A DNA stretch of 64,000 bases, from contig CM056562.1 of assembly GCA_029721515.1 (NCBI GenBank), forward strand, positions 10,995,335 through 11,059,334. The letters are read 5' to 3'. Position numbers and translations under genes: made by a program. Origin of the DNA: Synanceia verrucosa (lineage: Eukaryota > Chordata > Actinopteri > Perciformes > Synanceiidae). Of the stretch, positions 1-12,323 are shown in pieces. How positions within the stretch are numbered: position 1 is the first letter of the stretch; each line of letters starts with the position of its first letter. The notes under the pieces are model-generated. The model searched no databases and had not been told where the DNA came from. It saw only the letters and a list, made by a program, of their open reading frames with translations.

Positions 1-3000
1 GGCATCTGGTGCCAATTTTCAGAAGGGTTTGGACCAAATTGTAGCTGGAATGTGGATCGTCATTCAATGCACTTCTCTGGCCAGTTGTGTCCTAAAAAAA
101 TAATCTGTATAGTAAATACTGAATATGCTCCTCTCGAGCTGGTTAGAAACACTGCCTTAATGTTCAGTGTAGTTCATACATTCCCCTTATAACCACTCAC
201 AGCCCACCTTTCCTTTTACAGTACACACACGTGAGGTAACAAATGACAATGTATCAGCTCCACATTCATTTTCATGTCAATAATGTTTGCCCTTATCTTT
301 CTTTTCATGATGCAACCCCTCTGGCCCAACTGTGTCTGCTAACGCCATACAGGTAAGTCTTACACTACAGGAGCTGCAGAGTGTCCATCTGTTATTTTGG
401 TTTTGATTCCACATGAACGTTATCTGAGGAACAGCTCATATCCTCTAGCTGTCTTTCCCAGGTTGAAGCAATCACTTCTGTTGCCTCCTCATGGCTCCTT
501 TTTATCGATTGAGTGTCTGTATGATTCCCTGCTCTGCACTCAGAAATTACCTGTGCTAGAAGATACAGATAAATTAAAGGCCAGGCTTTTTAAAGTAATG
601 CAATTGCAGGGGAAAAGAGCTGCTCGGAATCTGAAAGAGTCATCTTCTCCTCCTCTTTCCTCTCTCTTTTCTGCCCCAGTGAAGTTTTGTAATTAGATTG
701 TCATAGCACAGACTGCTTATGGGCTCACTGCTGTTTATATTCAGATTACTCAAATGATTTGTTTCACGATTTCATTGTCACTGTTTACTTGACTTTGACT
801 TTGTTGATGTGAGCTCAGGAGCTAAGAAAAGCTGAGGGGAAGTGCAAATCAGAGGAAAAATAGACAGTATTTACAGAGAGTGCTCCTGATAAATAATTAG
901 TCCTTTTGTGTTCTTGGAAGATAATCTAATTAGAGTATCCAATAATGATTAACTCTCTGTATATTAATCAGTCGCTGACACTATGGCCCTACCATTCTTA
1001 AAGTGATTGCCAGTGGGACTCACAAATATCACTGTGATGTGAAGGATTGTGCAAGAGTGTGTATCTGTCTTTTTGCAGTATGAGTCAACTTTTGTTTGTG
1101 TGTTCAACTGAATGTCGTTACTTGTACATCCATGGTCACGTCATATTATTTTTGAAGAATAATACAGTTCCCCAGGGGAAGGTTGTAAATAGAATTCATG
1201 GGATGTAAAATATCGTGGGAATGATCTTTTCTCAGAGTTTTACCCAGCCCACTGTCCAAAGCCCAAACTTCCAGTTCCATTCCCACATTTAATTGCTGCT
1301 GACGGTACTTACAGAAAAAACCTGCGTAAAGTGCTCTGGCTGCTGTACAAGTGTGTTTGCTAAAGCCTGGCCTGATCCGTGCTGTGGTCCAGAGGAGTGT
1401 GGCCAAAACCAACAGATGGGTAGAGCAGAGGAAACGCTGCTGCAGTTTTTGTCCTGAGCACCATGCCGAGCGGCTGTCCGTCCTCAGAGACTGACCACTT
1501 GGCCTCTATGTCCACTGGGCCGACGCCAGGAGAGAAAGAGGGAGGAAGGAGGAGAGGAGCAGTAAGAGGAGAGGGCACCATAGATCTCAAGTCATACCAT
1601 AACCTCTCTTACTGACCAGGTCTGCAAATATATGCAGATACATATATTCAGCCAAACAAGCATCAGATTTGCAGCATTTGCTTGTGATGTCATGAGGCAG
1701 CGTTTGAGGTACTGTGCGTCATTCGTGTTCCACCTACCACAGCCTACCATTAGCCAAAGTGTGCAGGTCATTTGTTGAGCCAGGGGCATGCTGTCCTCTC
1801 AGTGTGTGGGTGGAAGTAGTGCAAAGGGAGCGCTAATGCTTAATTTGAGCTGCCTCCTTCTCCCTGTAAACAGGATATAATATCTGCTCTTCATTAATGA
1901 TGCAGGGCCCTGCTCCACGCAGCAGAATGCATTAGAGCTTTAATCAGCAGATATGATTGCTTTGTACTCTGTCTGACTGCACTAGGGCGCCTCGTGGGGG
2001 TTTGGTGGCAGTTTATGACAACTAGCTGTCGACAGAAGAAAAGAGAAATGAAAAGAAATAAAAAAGGTCTAATGATATTCAATCCGACAGCGACTTAGAA
2101 TGGTTTTAAAGGGATGAAGAGAATATAATCTTTTTTTTTTCCATAACTTTTGGATATGGAGGCAAGGGTGTGAAGAATTGCTTAGCACCTGTTTATTCCC
2201 TTCACTAGTAGGTGTTCCACTAATGTGGCCCGAGAAACCAGGATTCATTCAAAAAAAGCAATAAAAACATGACAGAAAGAGTGAGCGATGCTTTCAAAAC
2301 CTCCTTCCAACTTCTCCAAGTGGCTCTACTTAATTTTTCAACCCATATATAATTCTTCATCTTTCTTCCTTTTCATGCCAAAATAATCAAACGCAAATAT
2401 TTCTCATCAGCTCCCTGGGAGCAGCCTTGACACTAATTAGAGATGGTTTCTTGGATTTTAAGAATCCAACAAGGGACTGGATTTTTTTTTTTTTGTCCCT
2501 TTTGGGATTCATCTGGTTCCCACTGTTATTCTTGTTTGACATGCACACTGCAGGATGACTGATTTGACCAAAATGTGCCCCAGCTGTCTTTGCTGCAAAT
2601 ATTATGCAGTATCTATATCATACAGTCTGTTCTGTCCAGCATTAGAAACGTCACCACCCAACTCACTGTCTGCTTGAGATCTTGCAAGATCTCTTTTCCG
2701 AAGGAGCCCTGGCCAAGATGGCAGCAGCTCCAAGTTACAGTGACATACAGCAAACATTAAAACACATCTATTATTATTATTGTTATAATTATCAAGCTTA
2801 CATTAAACTTGCAAAGAAGGATGGCAGTTACAGACACCAATGGAATCTGTCCCCAAAACCTTCACCACATTTTTTAAAATCCCTAATATGCCTGATAATG
2901 TATTTAGGGGATTAAATTGTTCCATTCCAAATAAGGCAGTAAAATAACCTTTATGATAATGTGTTCATCCTCAAACTGCTCCAGAGATAGATGAAAATGT

Positions 3001-3037
3001 CATAGTAAGGGATAAATGTTAAACTAGTTTCTCTCAC

Positions 3038-3040
<3 letters not shown>
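1..3040. other. intronic stretch without recognisable feature
   Basis: AT-rich, non-repetitive-looking sequence with short homopolymer T runs near 2131-2140 and 2482-2494 and a purine-rich segment near 1528-1558. No exon, RNA gene or transposon was recognised. Confidence 0.6.

Positions 3041-3092
<52 letters not shown>
3041..3092. repeat. (AC)26 dinucleotide microsatellite
   Basis: An uninterrupted run of AC dinucleotides lies in intronic sequence. It is likely length-polymorphic. Confidence 0.98.
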
Positions 3093-3094
<2 letters not shown>

Positions 3095-4053
3095 ACTCTT
3101 GCTCTGTTGCTCTGCTCAAGTGGTCCATACTGTTATGCTTGTGTTTTTATTGATCTGTGGTTACATAAGTGTCTGCCATTTGCCATACCTTCTTGGACTC
3201 TAGTTTTGGCTTGTATGAATGAATCTGCCATCTGCTGAATGTGTGGAGATACTCTCATTGTCATCATTCTTGAATCCCAGTCAAAGGACTGGTTATGCAG
3301 GCATTTGGGCAAACAACAACAAAAATGCTGAATGTAGCCAGATCTGACTGAGATCTAAAGCTTTGGTCCAAGGTGATGGATCAGAGCTGCCAAGTATGGA
3401 GCTTATGTGCCTCAACCTCAGTTTAACCCGTTAAACACAAACTCCTACATCTTCTTTTAAACCCACTCACTGGAAGCCCATTTCTGTGCATTTAAATGGT
3501 TTGTGTGTTATAGAATTCTGAGCCAATATGATGTAACCATTACATGTGATTACAGTGTTGATTATCTATCATGGGTGGAATAACTTTTAATGCAATCTCC
3601 CTTTTTCTCTGTAATGTAATTCATGAGGCTTGTATTATGCCAAGCTGACATTTGAAATGCAGTTTAAAAGCCACCGTTAAATTAATAATTAGTAGTACAA
3701 AGCACCTGAAACAATCCCAATCAAGACTAAATAAAGACAAATGAAGCTTGAAACTTTTACTTATTTTAATTAGAAGAGAATAATAAAAAAAGCACCATGC
3801 CGCATTCAAATGGGAAAAGAAAAGTGATGCTAGCCTAATTATTAATTTTCTAGGATGTTTTTTTATGTGTAGTGTTATATTTTAAAAACAAATTCTAAAG
3901 CGTAATCACATTTTTCAACACAAGGATTCTGACAAACATCCATAATCTGTAAATCCATCCATCCATAATCTTTACAGCGATTGTGTATTTATTGAATGTG
4001 GAGGTATTAAATGGTTCAGGCCAAGTGCAAGCTGGTTACTAGTTGTGAAGCAC

Positions 4054-4081
4054 GCACACACACACACACACACACACACAA
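4054..4081. repeat. (CA)n microsatellite
   Basis: A run of about 14 CA units follows a CACG start. The histidine-threonine frame that crosses it is a by-product of the repeat. Confidence 0.95.
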
Positions 4082-6153
4082 ACACCGTAAGCCATTATAA
4101 TTTATTTTACCCACAATGTGTTGGATTTTACAGTCAGATGAGTTACTTAGGCTATAGTATGGGGAATAGCACTCTCTATGGGTCTCCCCCACCACCCACA
4201 GGCCCTAGCACATCCATACTGCCTGCCTTGTGTATTTACGCCCTTGCTCACAGTGTATAATTTCAATCCGCTCTGTAAACTGAGACGATCTGTTTTCCAT
4301 CTGCTGCTCCATCAGGACTTCTCACCCACCGTAGATAACAATATTTACCATTACCATACTTCAGTGCTGACAACCTCTCACTGTTGCTGAAGGTGTTGCA
4401 GGTGCAGCGATTCTGCTTAAAACTGTGACGATGAAACTTTGTTAAACACTGTTTCATCACATTATGTGCTTACCCTGCCATTATAAGTTGAGTCAAAAAG
4501 AAGCCTTTATGCCCCACAACATGTCTCATGCTTTGTATTTTTCCCCACTGATACCTGGGGCTTTTGGTATACGGTAAAGGACATCCTTCCCTTGATCACT
4601 GAAATGATCCGCAGTGACTGTTTTGATCACTGCACAGGTATTAATCCATGTCAAGAAGCTGTATACAGTAGGTCAAGAAATGGATGTACCCTTCTCTGTT
4701 GTGTAGGACATGCTTCTTATTGAGCTATCACCCACAGGTAAGGTAATAGCCCCTCAAGGCTCCCATCTTAAACATCCCTGATGTCAAGCCTATGCCTTTA
4801 ATAGCAGATCTCGACAAGATTCATAAAACACCTTTTACATTGGAGCCATTATTTTGTAGGGTCTTGACCTCACTGTGGTTGTCCTGTTTAGGTGGACATT
4901 GTGGGTATGAGGTGCAGGGTAAAAAGTTAATGCATTAATGTCTGAGTCATACTGTACTTATCAGATCTGAAATAATTTCTGTCATACACTGAGTGCATTG
5001 GCTTAGCTAGTGATGTCGATATCTGTTAGCCTTTTGCAGTGGCAGGTGGCAATTTGCCTAACAACATAAAACTGTGTTTGTTTAAGAGCTCATCAGGGAT
5101 TATTGGCTGTTATTATGTAAGTAGAAATCATCAGTCTGGTGTGGAAATTGCCTAAATGGATTTTGTGCATTAGCCATCATGAAGGATTTATATAGTTGAT
5201 ATTTGATAAGTATGGTCAACATAATTTTAACCAAAGGCTTGTCTTAAAAGAGAGCTGCCTGCAAGAGTTTAGATAACAGTTCACATGGAAATCCCTCACT
5301 TGCCCTTGCTTCCCTATAGCTCTGGTTTTCTTTCTGTATAAACAGTGTTGCTGCCTTTTTGCATGGCAGGGATCAGCTGATACTGTTTGTTGTCATGAGA
5401 GGATCTTATTAGGTGTGACAGCTTGGGTCTGTCTATGTATGAATGTGATGGTGATTTGGCCCGGGGAGGTTACACTGTCTGCTGACTGCCCATGCCTTTC
5501 ATTATGGTAGCACCACCGGGCTCTTTGTTAGATGTCCGACCATCCTGAATGTGATGTGACAGTGGAGGAACCTCACATGACGGCATGTTTATGAGCTTCT
5601 TGCTCTCAGGGTGGAGAAAGAATTGTAAAGGATGAGCGCTATAAAACTCCCAGAGGTGTGACACCTGCCTCCAGAATCCAGAATGGTGCAAGTATGACTC
5701 AAACTGTTTTCTGCCACAGGTAGAAGTCAGATCTGGTTGAAGGCTGAACACTGAAATAGGGTTTATTGTATGTGCCTGTGGCATCTTCTCGCACCCTGCC
5801 AATCAAACTGAAGGAAATATGTTCCTAAATAGCGCTTGGTGCTTCAACTACATGGGTCACTAATAAGAGGCTTTTATGAGTGGGTGGAGGGCCGGGTGGC
5901 GCCCTGTCTTCCCTGTAATTCGCCTGCAGAGGCCCAGCAGAGCCGACTCCTTCCTCCATGGTGTCTGAGCTTTGACTGACAGGGAGGTGCACTGATGTGG
6001 AGGTACTGTATAGCCAGAATAAACAGGCGCAGCTAACTGAACACTTACCATACAGGGCTTTCCTGCCCTGGGGACATGGCTGTTTGCACACACAGTAGAA
6101 TGAATGTCAATCATGCAATTTAAAAATCCCCGCCATCACAAAATTCCTTTGGA

Positions 6154-6167
6154 CCCCCCCCCCCCCC
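6154..6167. repeat. poly-C tract (14)
   Basis: An uninterrupted run of C bases. Its length should be treated as uncertain because such tracts are prone to sequencing error. Confidence 0.9.
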
Positions 6168-6230
6168 TTCCTGTTTACTGTAATGCAAACATGCAAGAGC
6201 TCACTATCTCTTGCTGTCTGTGATGCAAAT

Positions 6231-6245
6231 ACACACACACACACA
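6231..6245. repeat. short (AC)n microsatellite
   Basis: About seven AC units follow AT-rich sequence. Confidence 0.9.
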
Positions 6246-7759
6246 GTATTGTACAGTGCATTTTTATTTATTTGTATTTATGAGACTCCTCTGTCCTACT
6301 GAATGCTAAATGTAGATAAGCTAATTTTCCTGAGCCGATTATCAGCTTCAGAAACAAGTGGGCAGACCACAGCGAACAGAGAATAAATTGAAAGAGCAGA
6401 GGAGAGGGGAAGAGGACCGTTTAGTTCCCCTCCTACATAGCTGGAAATGGATCTCAGCAGTGGCATTTCTCTCCGGCTCAGTGCTGAGATCCCCCTGGCT
6501 TTAGGAGACGCTGCTGTTTGCCACACTAAATGCCCAGTAATTCATTTGTCCTGTAACTCAATAGGAAACGCAGCAGATACAATGGCTTTTAGAGAATTTC
6601 ATTGTAAACAAAAGGAAAGTCGTCTCTCTCTGTGGAGATTTGTGTAGTAACCTCAGCTGCTTGGACTGAACAGTCAGTTCTTCTTCTGCCTGCTTTATGC
6701 TACTGGTTAGGTACTCTGTCTATGAATGTAAACCACTGCACTGTTGCTGTTGAGCTAATGTTTTTATAGCTTGTGTATATAGTGCAATTTCCAGTGTGTG
6801 GATTCTTAGACTTGTAAGGCAGCACAAGAATTCTTCTCCTAACTCACCTTATTAGATTAGGCATGACTAAAATGTTAGACGTTACATTGACTGTTTTCAG
6901 TCTGCAAAGATGCTTCAGCGCTCCTGGACTTGTGTCAACTCACTATTAAATCTGTCGTGGCTCTGCTCCTCCTGAACTTTCAATGGAGTTTTTCTTCATG
7001 AGGTAGGCAAGCGTTGTAATATATATTGTCTAGAGGTCATCACGACCTTCAACTATTTTTGCAGAGTAGGTATTCAAATTGAAATAGCTGTGCTCGCCTG
7101 TTTTCCTGCCATAGCAAGGGTATGCCTGCCGATGACTTCATTCAGGGGACATTTACATTAGTAAATAGCACAAAACTGACAGGCTCTACTATAAATGAGC
7201 GAGTATGCTGTCCTATCAAAAGGCGGGATGGCTGCTGGTGGGGAAATGGGACGTGTTAGGGGCATATGAACTGTATATGCCTGCTGACAATGATGAATGT
7301 TGGCTCCAAAATACAGTACAAGTGATTTCCTCTGCTTTATTTATTTATATATTTGCTGAAATTGAGGCCATTTTTGACCAATCTGATCAGGAGGCTACCT
7401 TATGGGGAAAGCAGAGGAGGAGAGGAAGCTGCAGGGAAGGACGCTCACCCCTAGTGATAGGTCTCTTACAAATGGATATTGGCTTCCTTCAGAGTGCCTC
7501 TAACAACACTGCTAAAGTGTAAACAGTGACCCTCTGCACACCTGGCAAACTCCTCCAGAGTCATTACACGGAAAATGCAGAGTGAGGAGACACCGTGTTA
7601 AACTGCCCTGGCTCACAGTGAACAGAATAACAACTAAATTCAGAGAAGATATGACGATACACCCATGAACATTTTCACACAAATCTATCAAAACATTAAC
7701 AGGTCATGATGTCTAGAATTCTCCATTACAAATGGATTTTACTGTGGTGTACACTATAT

Positions 7760-8239
7760 TTAAAGCTGCACTGTGTAATGCCTAGCCACGTGCCCCGAAG
7801 AAATAAGGGGCCTACAGGCACAGCACTTTGGTTGTCGGCTGTAGTGGCTCGGATTTGGCCGGTAAAAATCCCTGTTGTGGGATTCACAGCATTCTGGTGG
7901 AGCACCGGATCTACCCTGTGTATCCAAAACAACAAAAAGTCAAAATGGAGCTAACTGAAGTCTGAGAGCAGCTCTACTTCTTCATCCTCTCAGGACTAAG
8001 GACAGATTGGATGCTATATTGACTCACATATTGTCTTGAGATACAAATAGGATTGCAAGACAGGACAGGCTGGGGCTAGCTGGATAGTATGTTAATTTCA
8101 GTAGATATTTCTGCAACACAATGCTTAGACGTCTTTGACATAATGTCAACACTGTAACCTCTTCACATTCGGTCAATAATATTAGTTAATATTTAGGTCC
8201 TTGTGAACTCTGGCCAGTTCCTGCACATTGCACCTTTAA
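7760..8239. mobile_element. TTAA-flanked MITE-like element
   Basis: The segment is bounded by TTAA at 7760-7763 and again at 8236-8239. Immediately inside are imperfect terminal inverted repeats: the left end starts AGCTGCACTGTG and the reverse complement of the right end starts AGGTGCAATGTG, with 17 of the first 25 positions matching by eye. The body of about 472 bp has no transposase-like frame, so it would be non-autonomous. A TTAA duplication is the hallmark of piggyBac-type insertion, but these termini are not the canonical piggyBac CCY start, so the superfamily is an inference. Ends beginning with TTAAAGGTGCA are common in teleost genomes. Confidence 0.6.
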
Positions 8240-9630
8240 ACTGTGCCTAAAAGTTGTCCCAGTATGTTTTTCCCCAGTTGTTATAATATGCAATAGGAAC
8301 AGCATACATTTTAAGAGCCGTTGTACCAAACCTGTAAAGCTGCCTCTTCTCTTCATAAAAGTGTTTTATAGGCCCAGATGTTTTAATGGTGTTTACAAGG
8401 TTTGGATTAATGCAAGCTTTCTGTCAGAGAAAGATGCAATCTGACACCCAACCTTCTTCAAATATGCTTTATGCCTTGATAAAACACGTCACTTATTCAC
8501 ATATTGTGCGGTTTAAGAGAGTTTGCAGCCAAGAGGGAGCAGTGAGGAGGTTGTGTTATGGTAAATGAACTTGGAATGAATTAAATTATCTTCTTCTCAT
8601 TCGTGATCAATGGAGGCTTATTTGGTTGTGAAACTGACAGCAGAAAGGTCTCAGACCACCTTTGGAACACTGTGTAATGTGTATTGCATCGGTAGGGTAA
8701 TTATTTCCTAGTAATTATCTTTTTGTTTTTTTGTTTAGTCTAATATGCATAACTTTGGGTTGATATAAAACAGATCTTTATATTGTGTGAAAAATATTTT
8801 GGACACTTCACTGATAGACACTGAAGAGATCCACTGAATCTAACAGGGGTCATCATGATGTCTAATTTATGTCGTATTAAACAATTTACAAAGTTTGCTT
8901 GTCCAAAGTTTTCTTTTGAAATTATTGACAGTTATTAATAAGCAATTATTATGGGACCCAGGGAGCACCCATTAAAGAACCAGAGCAAAGAAGCAAATGT
9001 ACCCATCTGATGTGAAAGAAGTGATCTCACTTTAAAGATCATCATATGCAAAATAAAAGTGAAGGTCAGTTTAAAGTGCAGTTTTCAAGATATATTAATA
9101 GTGATGATAAATTATCTCTGTGCTGAGCGAAATTAAAAATAATAATAATTATAATGTTTACTGTTTTATCCAATTTCAGCATCATGATGTGTGATTTGTA
9201 AATTATTTTTGGAGCGTATAAATTAAACTGTAACATCCTCAGTTGGCGTTCGTATGAAAGAAAAATGAAAAACACTGCTAAAATGGTGAAGAGCTCTGCA
9301 GTTTATTGCACTAACAAAACATTTTCACAAACTGTCAAGCTGAATATCTTCTGAAATCCTCCTGATTTAGTCAGGCAGAACAGTCCTGCTTTAAAGTCAG
9401 GTCAGGTGTCTTTTTCTTTGCCTCCAGGCTTTGTTCAATGCTACTTCCTTTGCATCCAACTACTCATATAGTCCTCTCTGTCTGTTTTACCTTAATGACA
9501 CCCCAGCATTTGGATAGCCACGGATCGCTGACTGTCCAATATGTCATAGCGTTTAATTTTTACGTTTTCAGGATATTAATTCCTCCCAGTTTTCTTACTG
9601 TAATTTGTTTGATCAAGGGTTGGTCAAAGG

Positions 9631-9730
9631 GATAACAAACTTTGTGTATCACACATCAAAATGTGTCATCTGTATTGGAAAAATCTATATTATACTGATT
9701 TTTATCAAGGCGTGACACAAAGTTTGTCAC
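9631..9730. repeat. imperfect inverted repeat, about 100 bp
   Basis: A left arm around 9635-9647 (acaaactttgtgt) is matched by its reverse complement inside the right arm at 9712-9730. The arms share a 13-bp perfect core and flanking partial matches, with an AT-rich interior of roughly 60 bases. It may be the remains of a very short palindromic transposon or chance foldback. Confidence 0.55.
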
Positions 9731-9950
9731 GGTCTGTTTCTGGAATGAAAGGGTAAAAATACACTCACTGCTCTTAACCTTTCTCAGTGGTCTTGATCCC
9801 TGATGTCCTGCTGTGCTGTGTTAATGTGTCTGTTTGTGACACCAGTGGCCTATTCATCCTCCAACAGAGGCCAACACTGGCCCTTGTGTTTATAGCCTTC
9901 AAAACGCCAGTCACCATGATGATGTGTTGTGCTGCTCTCAGAGGCTGCAT

Positions 9951-10004
9951 TGGAGCATATCCATCCCAGGTATGGGGCTTCATACCTAGGATGGATATGC
10001 TCCA
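9951..10004. repeat. 24-bp inverted repeat with 6-nt loop (hairpin)
   Basis: The arm 9951-9974 and the arm 9981-10004 are reverse complements at 23 of 24 positions, the single mismatch being at 9967. The loop is gggctt (9975-9980). Pairing stops quickly outside the arms. In RNA this would be a long, almost perfect stem. It could be a small inverted duplication, the core of a palindromic MITE or a small-RNA precursor; nothing in the sequence decides between these. Confidence 0.85.
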
Positions 10005-12303
10005 TGTGCCCAGTCCATTAACACATCCACCACTGACCCATAAATCACTGTCCAAGGCCTCCTCAGACAGCCCCAGCCTGTTAGAACATTCTGGCCTCCT
10101 CCACTATTCACATTTGAACCACTGCAGATAAATCAGACCTTCTCTCCAACAACTTCCTCCTAATTTCTTCTTACAGATTTGCATTTTCACACCGTACGTG
10201 CTATCACTAAAAACAGTTCATTTCTATGTTTTGAAAATTTTAACATGGTTTGCTCAAACAAGTGTGATATTCAGTTTAACTGGGTTATTTTGGAACACCA
10301 GTCATCTTTGCCTGTGCAGGATGCAGTTAATTGCTGCTCAAGGTTCACCATAGTGTCAGCTCCAAGTGCTACATGTGTGGTTCTCAGACGCCGAAGTTGC
10401 CAACCCATCTTACATTCATGAAGAGCCAGTCAGCCAGCCGCCCCCAGAAGTCTCTCCCTGTCAAAGAAATGGAGTCGCTGTGGTCTGTGTGGTGCTTTAA
10501 GCTATCCCCTGGACAAATGAACTCATTAATGATTGATTTAGATGGAACATGTATGAAGAAATCATTCATCTATTCATGGAATGTCATTTCTCCTGTTTTA
10601 TGAAGTGATGCGTTTTAATGGGAAGTAGCAAAATTGAAAAAGCCAATTGTCCAAGAAATGTTTTTTTTTCATTAATGCCTTTCTCTCCATCTGCCTCACA
10701 GTTCAGCCAAAAAAATAATTTCTATAGTATAAAACGATGACGAGTACTGGTTCAAACTATTAAATAGAATTGTACTTAAATAAAAATGCAAGATGTGCCA
10801 TTTAATGTGATCATCATTTTTACACGTGCACAGGTCTGTGAACTCAAACTGTGCCGGTGTTCTTGCACTTTTATTCACCCCATTGTTACTTAATTATTTT
10901 ACACACCTTGGCATAGAATATGGCACAGTGAATGTCGGCACCAAGAATGTGAAGAACTTCATAGCAAAGGATGGTACTCTTCCTCAGCTCCTTCTGGAGC
11001 ATAGTGAATGCCAGCAGGAAGAACGTTGGATGAAGAAGAAAAAGAGACAAGAAAAAGAGTGCAGGCATGGAGGGGAAGATGGAGTGGAGGCGGGGGGTGG
11101 GGGGGTGATATGAAAACTGAAAGATGCCAGCTCATTAAACATGTACAGTTGAGAAACAGGGAGTGAAGAAAGGAGTAAGAGAAAGGCAAAGAAAAGTTTT
11201 TTTTTTTCCTTTCCTGGGCTTAGAAGCAGCCAGCTTGGGCATGGCCATACCCCATCAGCCTCATGCAGAGCAACAACCCTCTGTTCTGTCAACATGAGCA
11301 CAGAGTATGTCATCATTGGTAAACCCTCTGTGAAAACGAATACAGTTTAGTTCACAGGAAAAACAGATAATGTGGCAGGGGCAAGATCTGAGACGAAAAG
11401 GCTAGGCTGTAGAGCATTTTCATGCGGTGGCACTGATTACTTTTCTCCTCTCATGTGTCTCTAAAACATACATTAACAAGAAATGCTGTAGCATGTGGAT
11501 GTGGTCTTTAATGGAGAGGACCCCATTATTTCTTGTTACAGAGGCAGTGTGAGATAATATCAGCTATTACATTTTCTCAGAACTCACAGAGGCCTCTGCA
11601 CAAAGAAAAGAGCTTCCCTTTTGCAAGCTGTGAGTGTGTCTGCAAGGCCGCTAGTGTGCAGTTTTGGTCTTCAAAGCAGTAGTAATAGCAGATGGGAAAG
11701 CTGTATAAAAAGATTCGGTTTATATGGAAGTGAGTGAATTAAAATAGTTTAGACATTTTTTTCTTGTTAGTAATTTTCTGTCTTTCATTTATTCACTCCA
11801 AATGTATCAGTGTGATATTAGTGTGTGTTCTCCGATAGTTTGCAAGGACAAGTTAATCATTATAATTTTGAGGTTTTAGGCTTGACGAGTCTGACAGTTT
11901 GAAGCCTGCTTAATAGCTTATTCAGAGAATGGAACAGGATCTTTTTGGAGCAAAATATGCTCTTCTAAGTCTGTGATATAACTGCCCTGATAGGACTGTA
12001 ATTACATTATGAAGCCATTATTAGTTGGCAGGTTTCCTAAGCAACTGTCCAATGATATGATCCTCTACTGTACATTGCCCTGCATTCCAAAAATGCATAA
12101 CACAACATTACATCACTTTCTTGCATTCTGGCCCGACCAGTGTTGCAGGGATCACATGTTGTCAGCATTGATTAATGGCATTGACTGATCAAAGGCTTTG
12201 GTGTCATTAATTAACCTCAAAGCACCTTCCGATTGCTGTAACTAGATCAAGGAAGGCCTCTTTGTCTTTAACATCTGGATCAGGTGAATTGAAATTGAAA
12301 TAG

Positions 12304-12323
12304 TTTTTTTTTTTTTTTTTTTT
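12304..12323. repeat. poly-T tract (20)
   Basis: An uninterrupted run of T. No retroposed body was recognised next to it on either side, so it is recorded as a simple repeat. Confidence 0.9.

Larger units (their letters stand above)
3093..7759. other. intronic stretch with minor simple repeats
   Basis: It contains a few simple repeats (listed separately) and a short (ATCC) run at about 3953-3970 that resembles the tail of the SINE seen at 62.5 kb but is too small to assign. The segment 6296-6650 looks compositionally like conserved non-coding DNA. No coding segment was recognised. Confidence 0.5.

Noticed and set aside
3953..3970. Short (ATCC)n run as a SINE tail
   Set aside because: Only three units and no adjoining SINE body words beyond a vague ataatcttt; too little to call.
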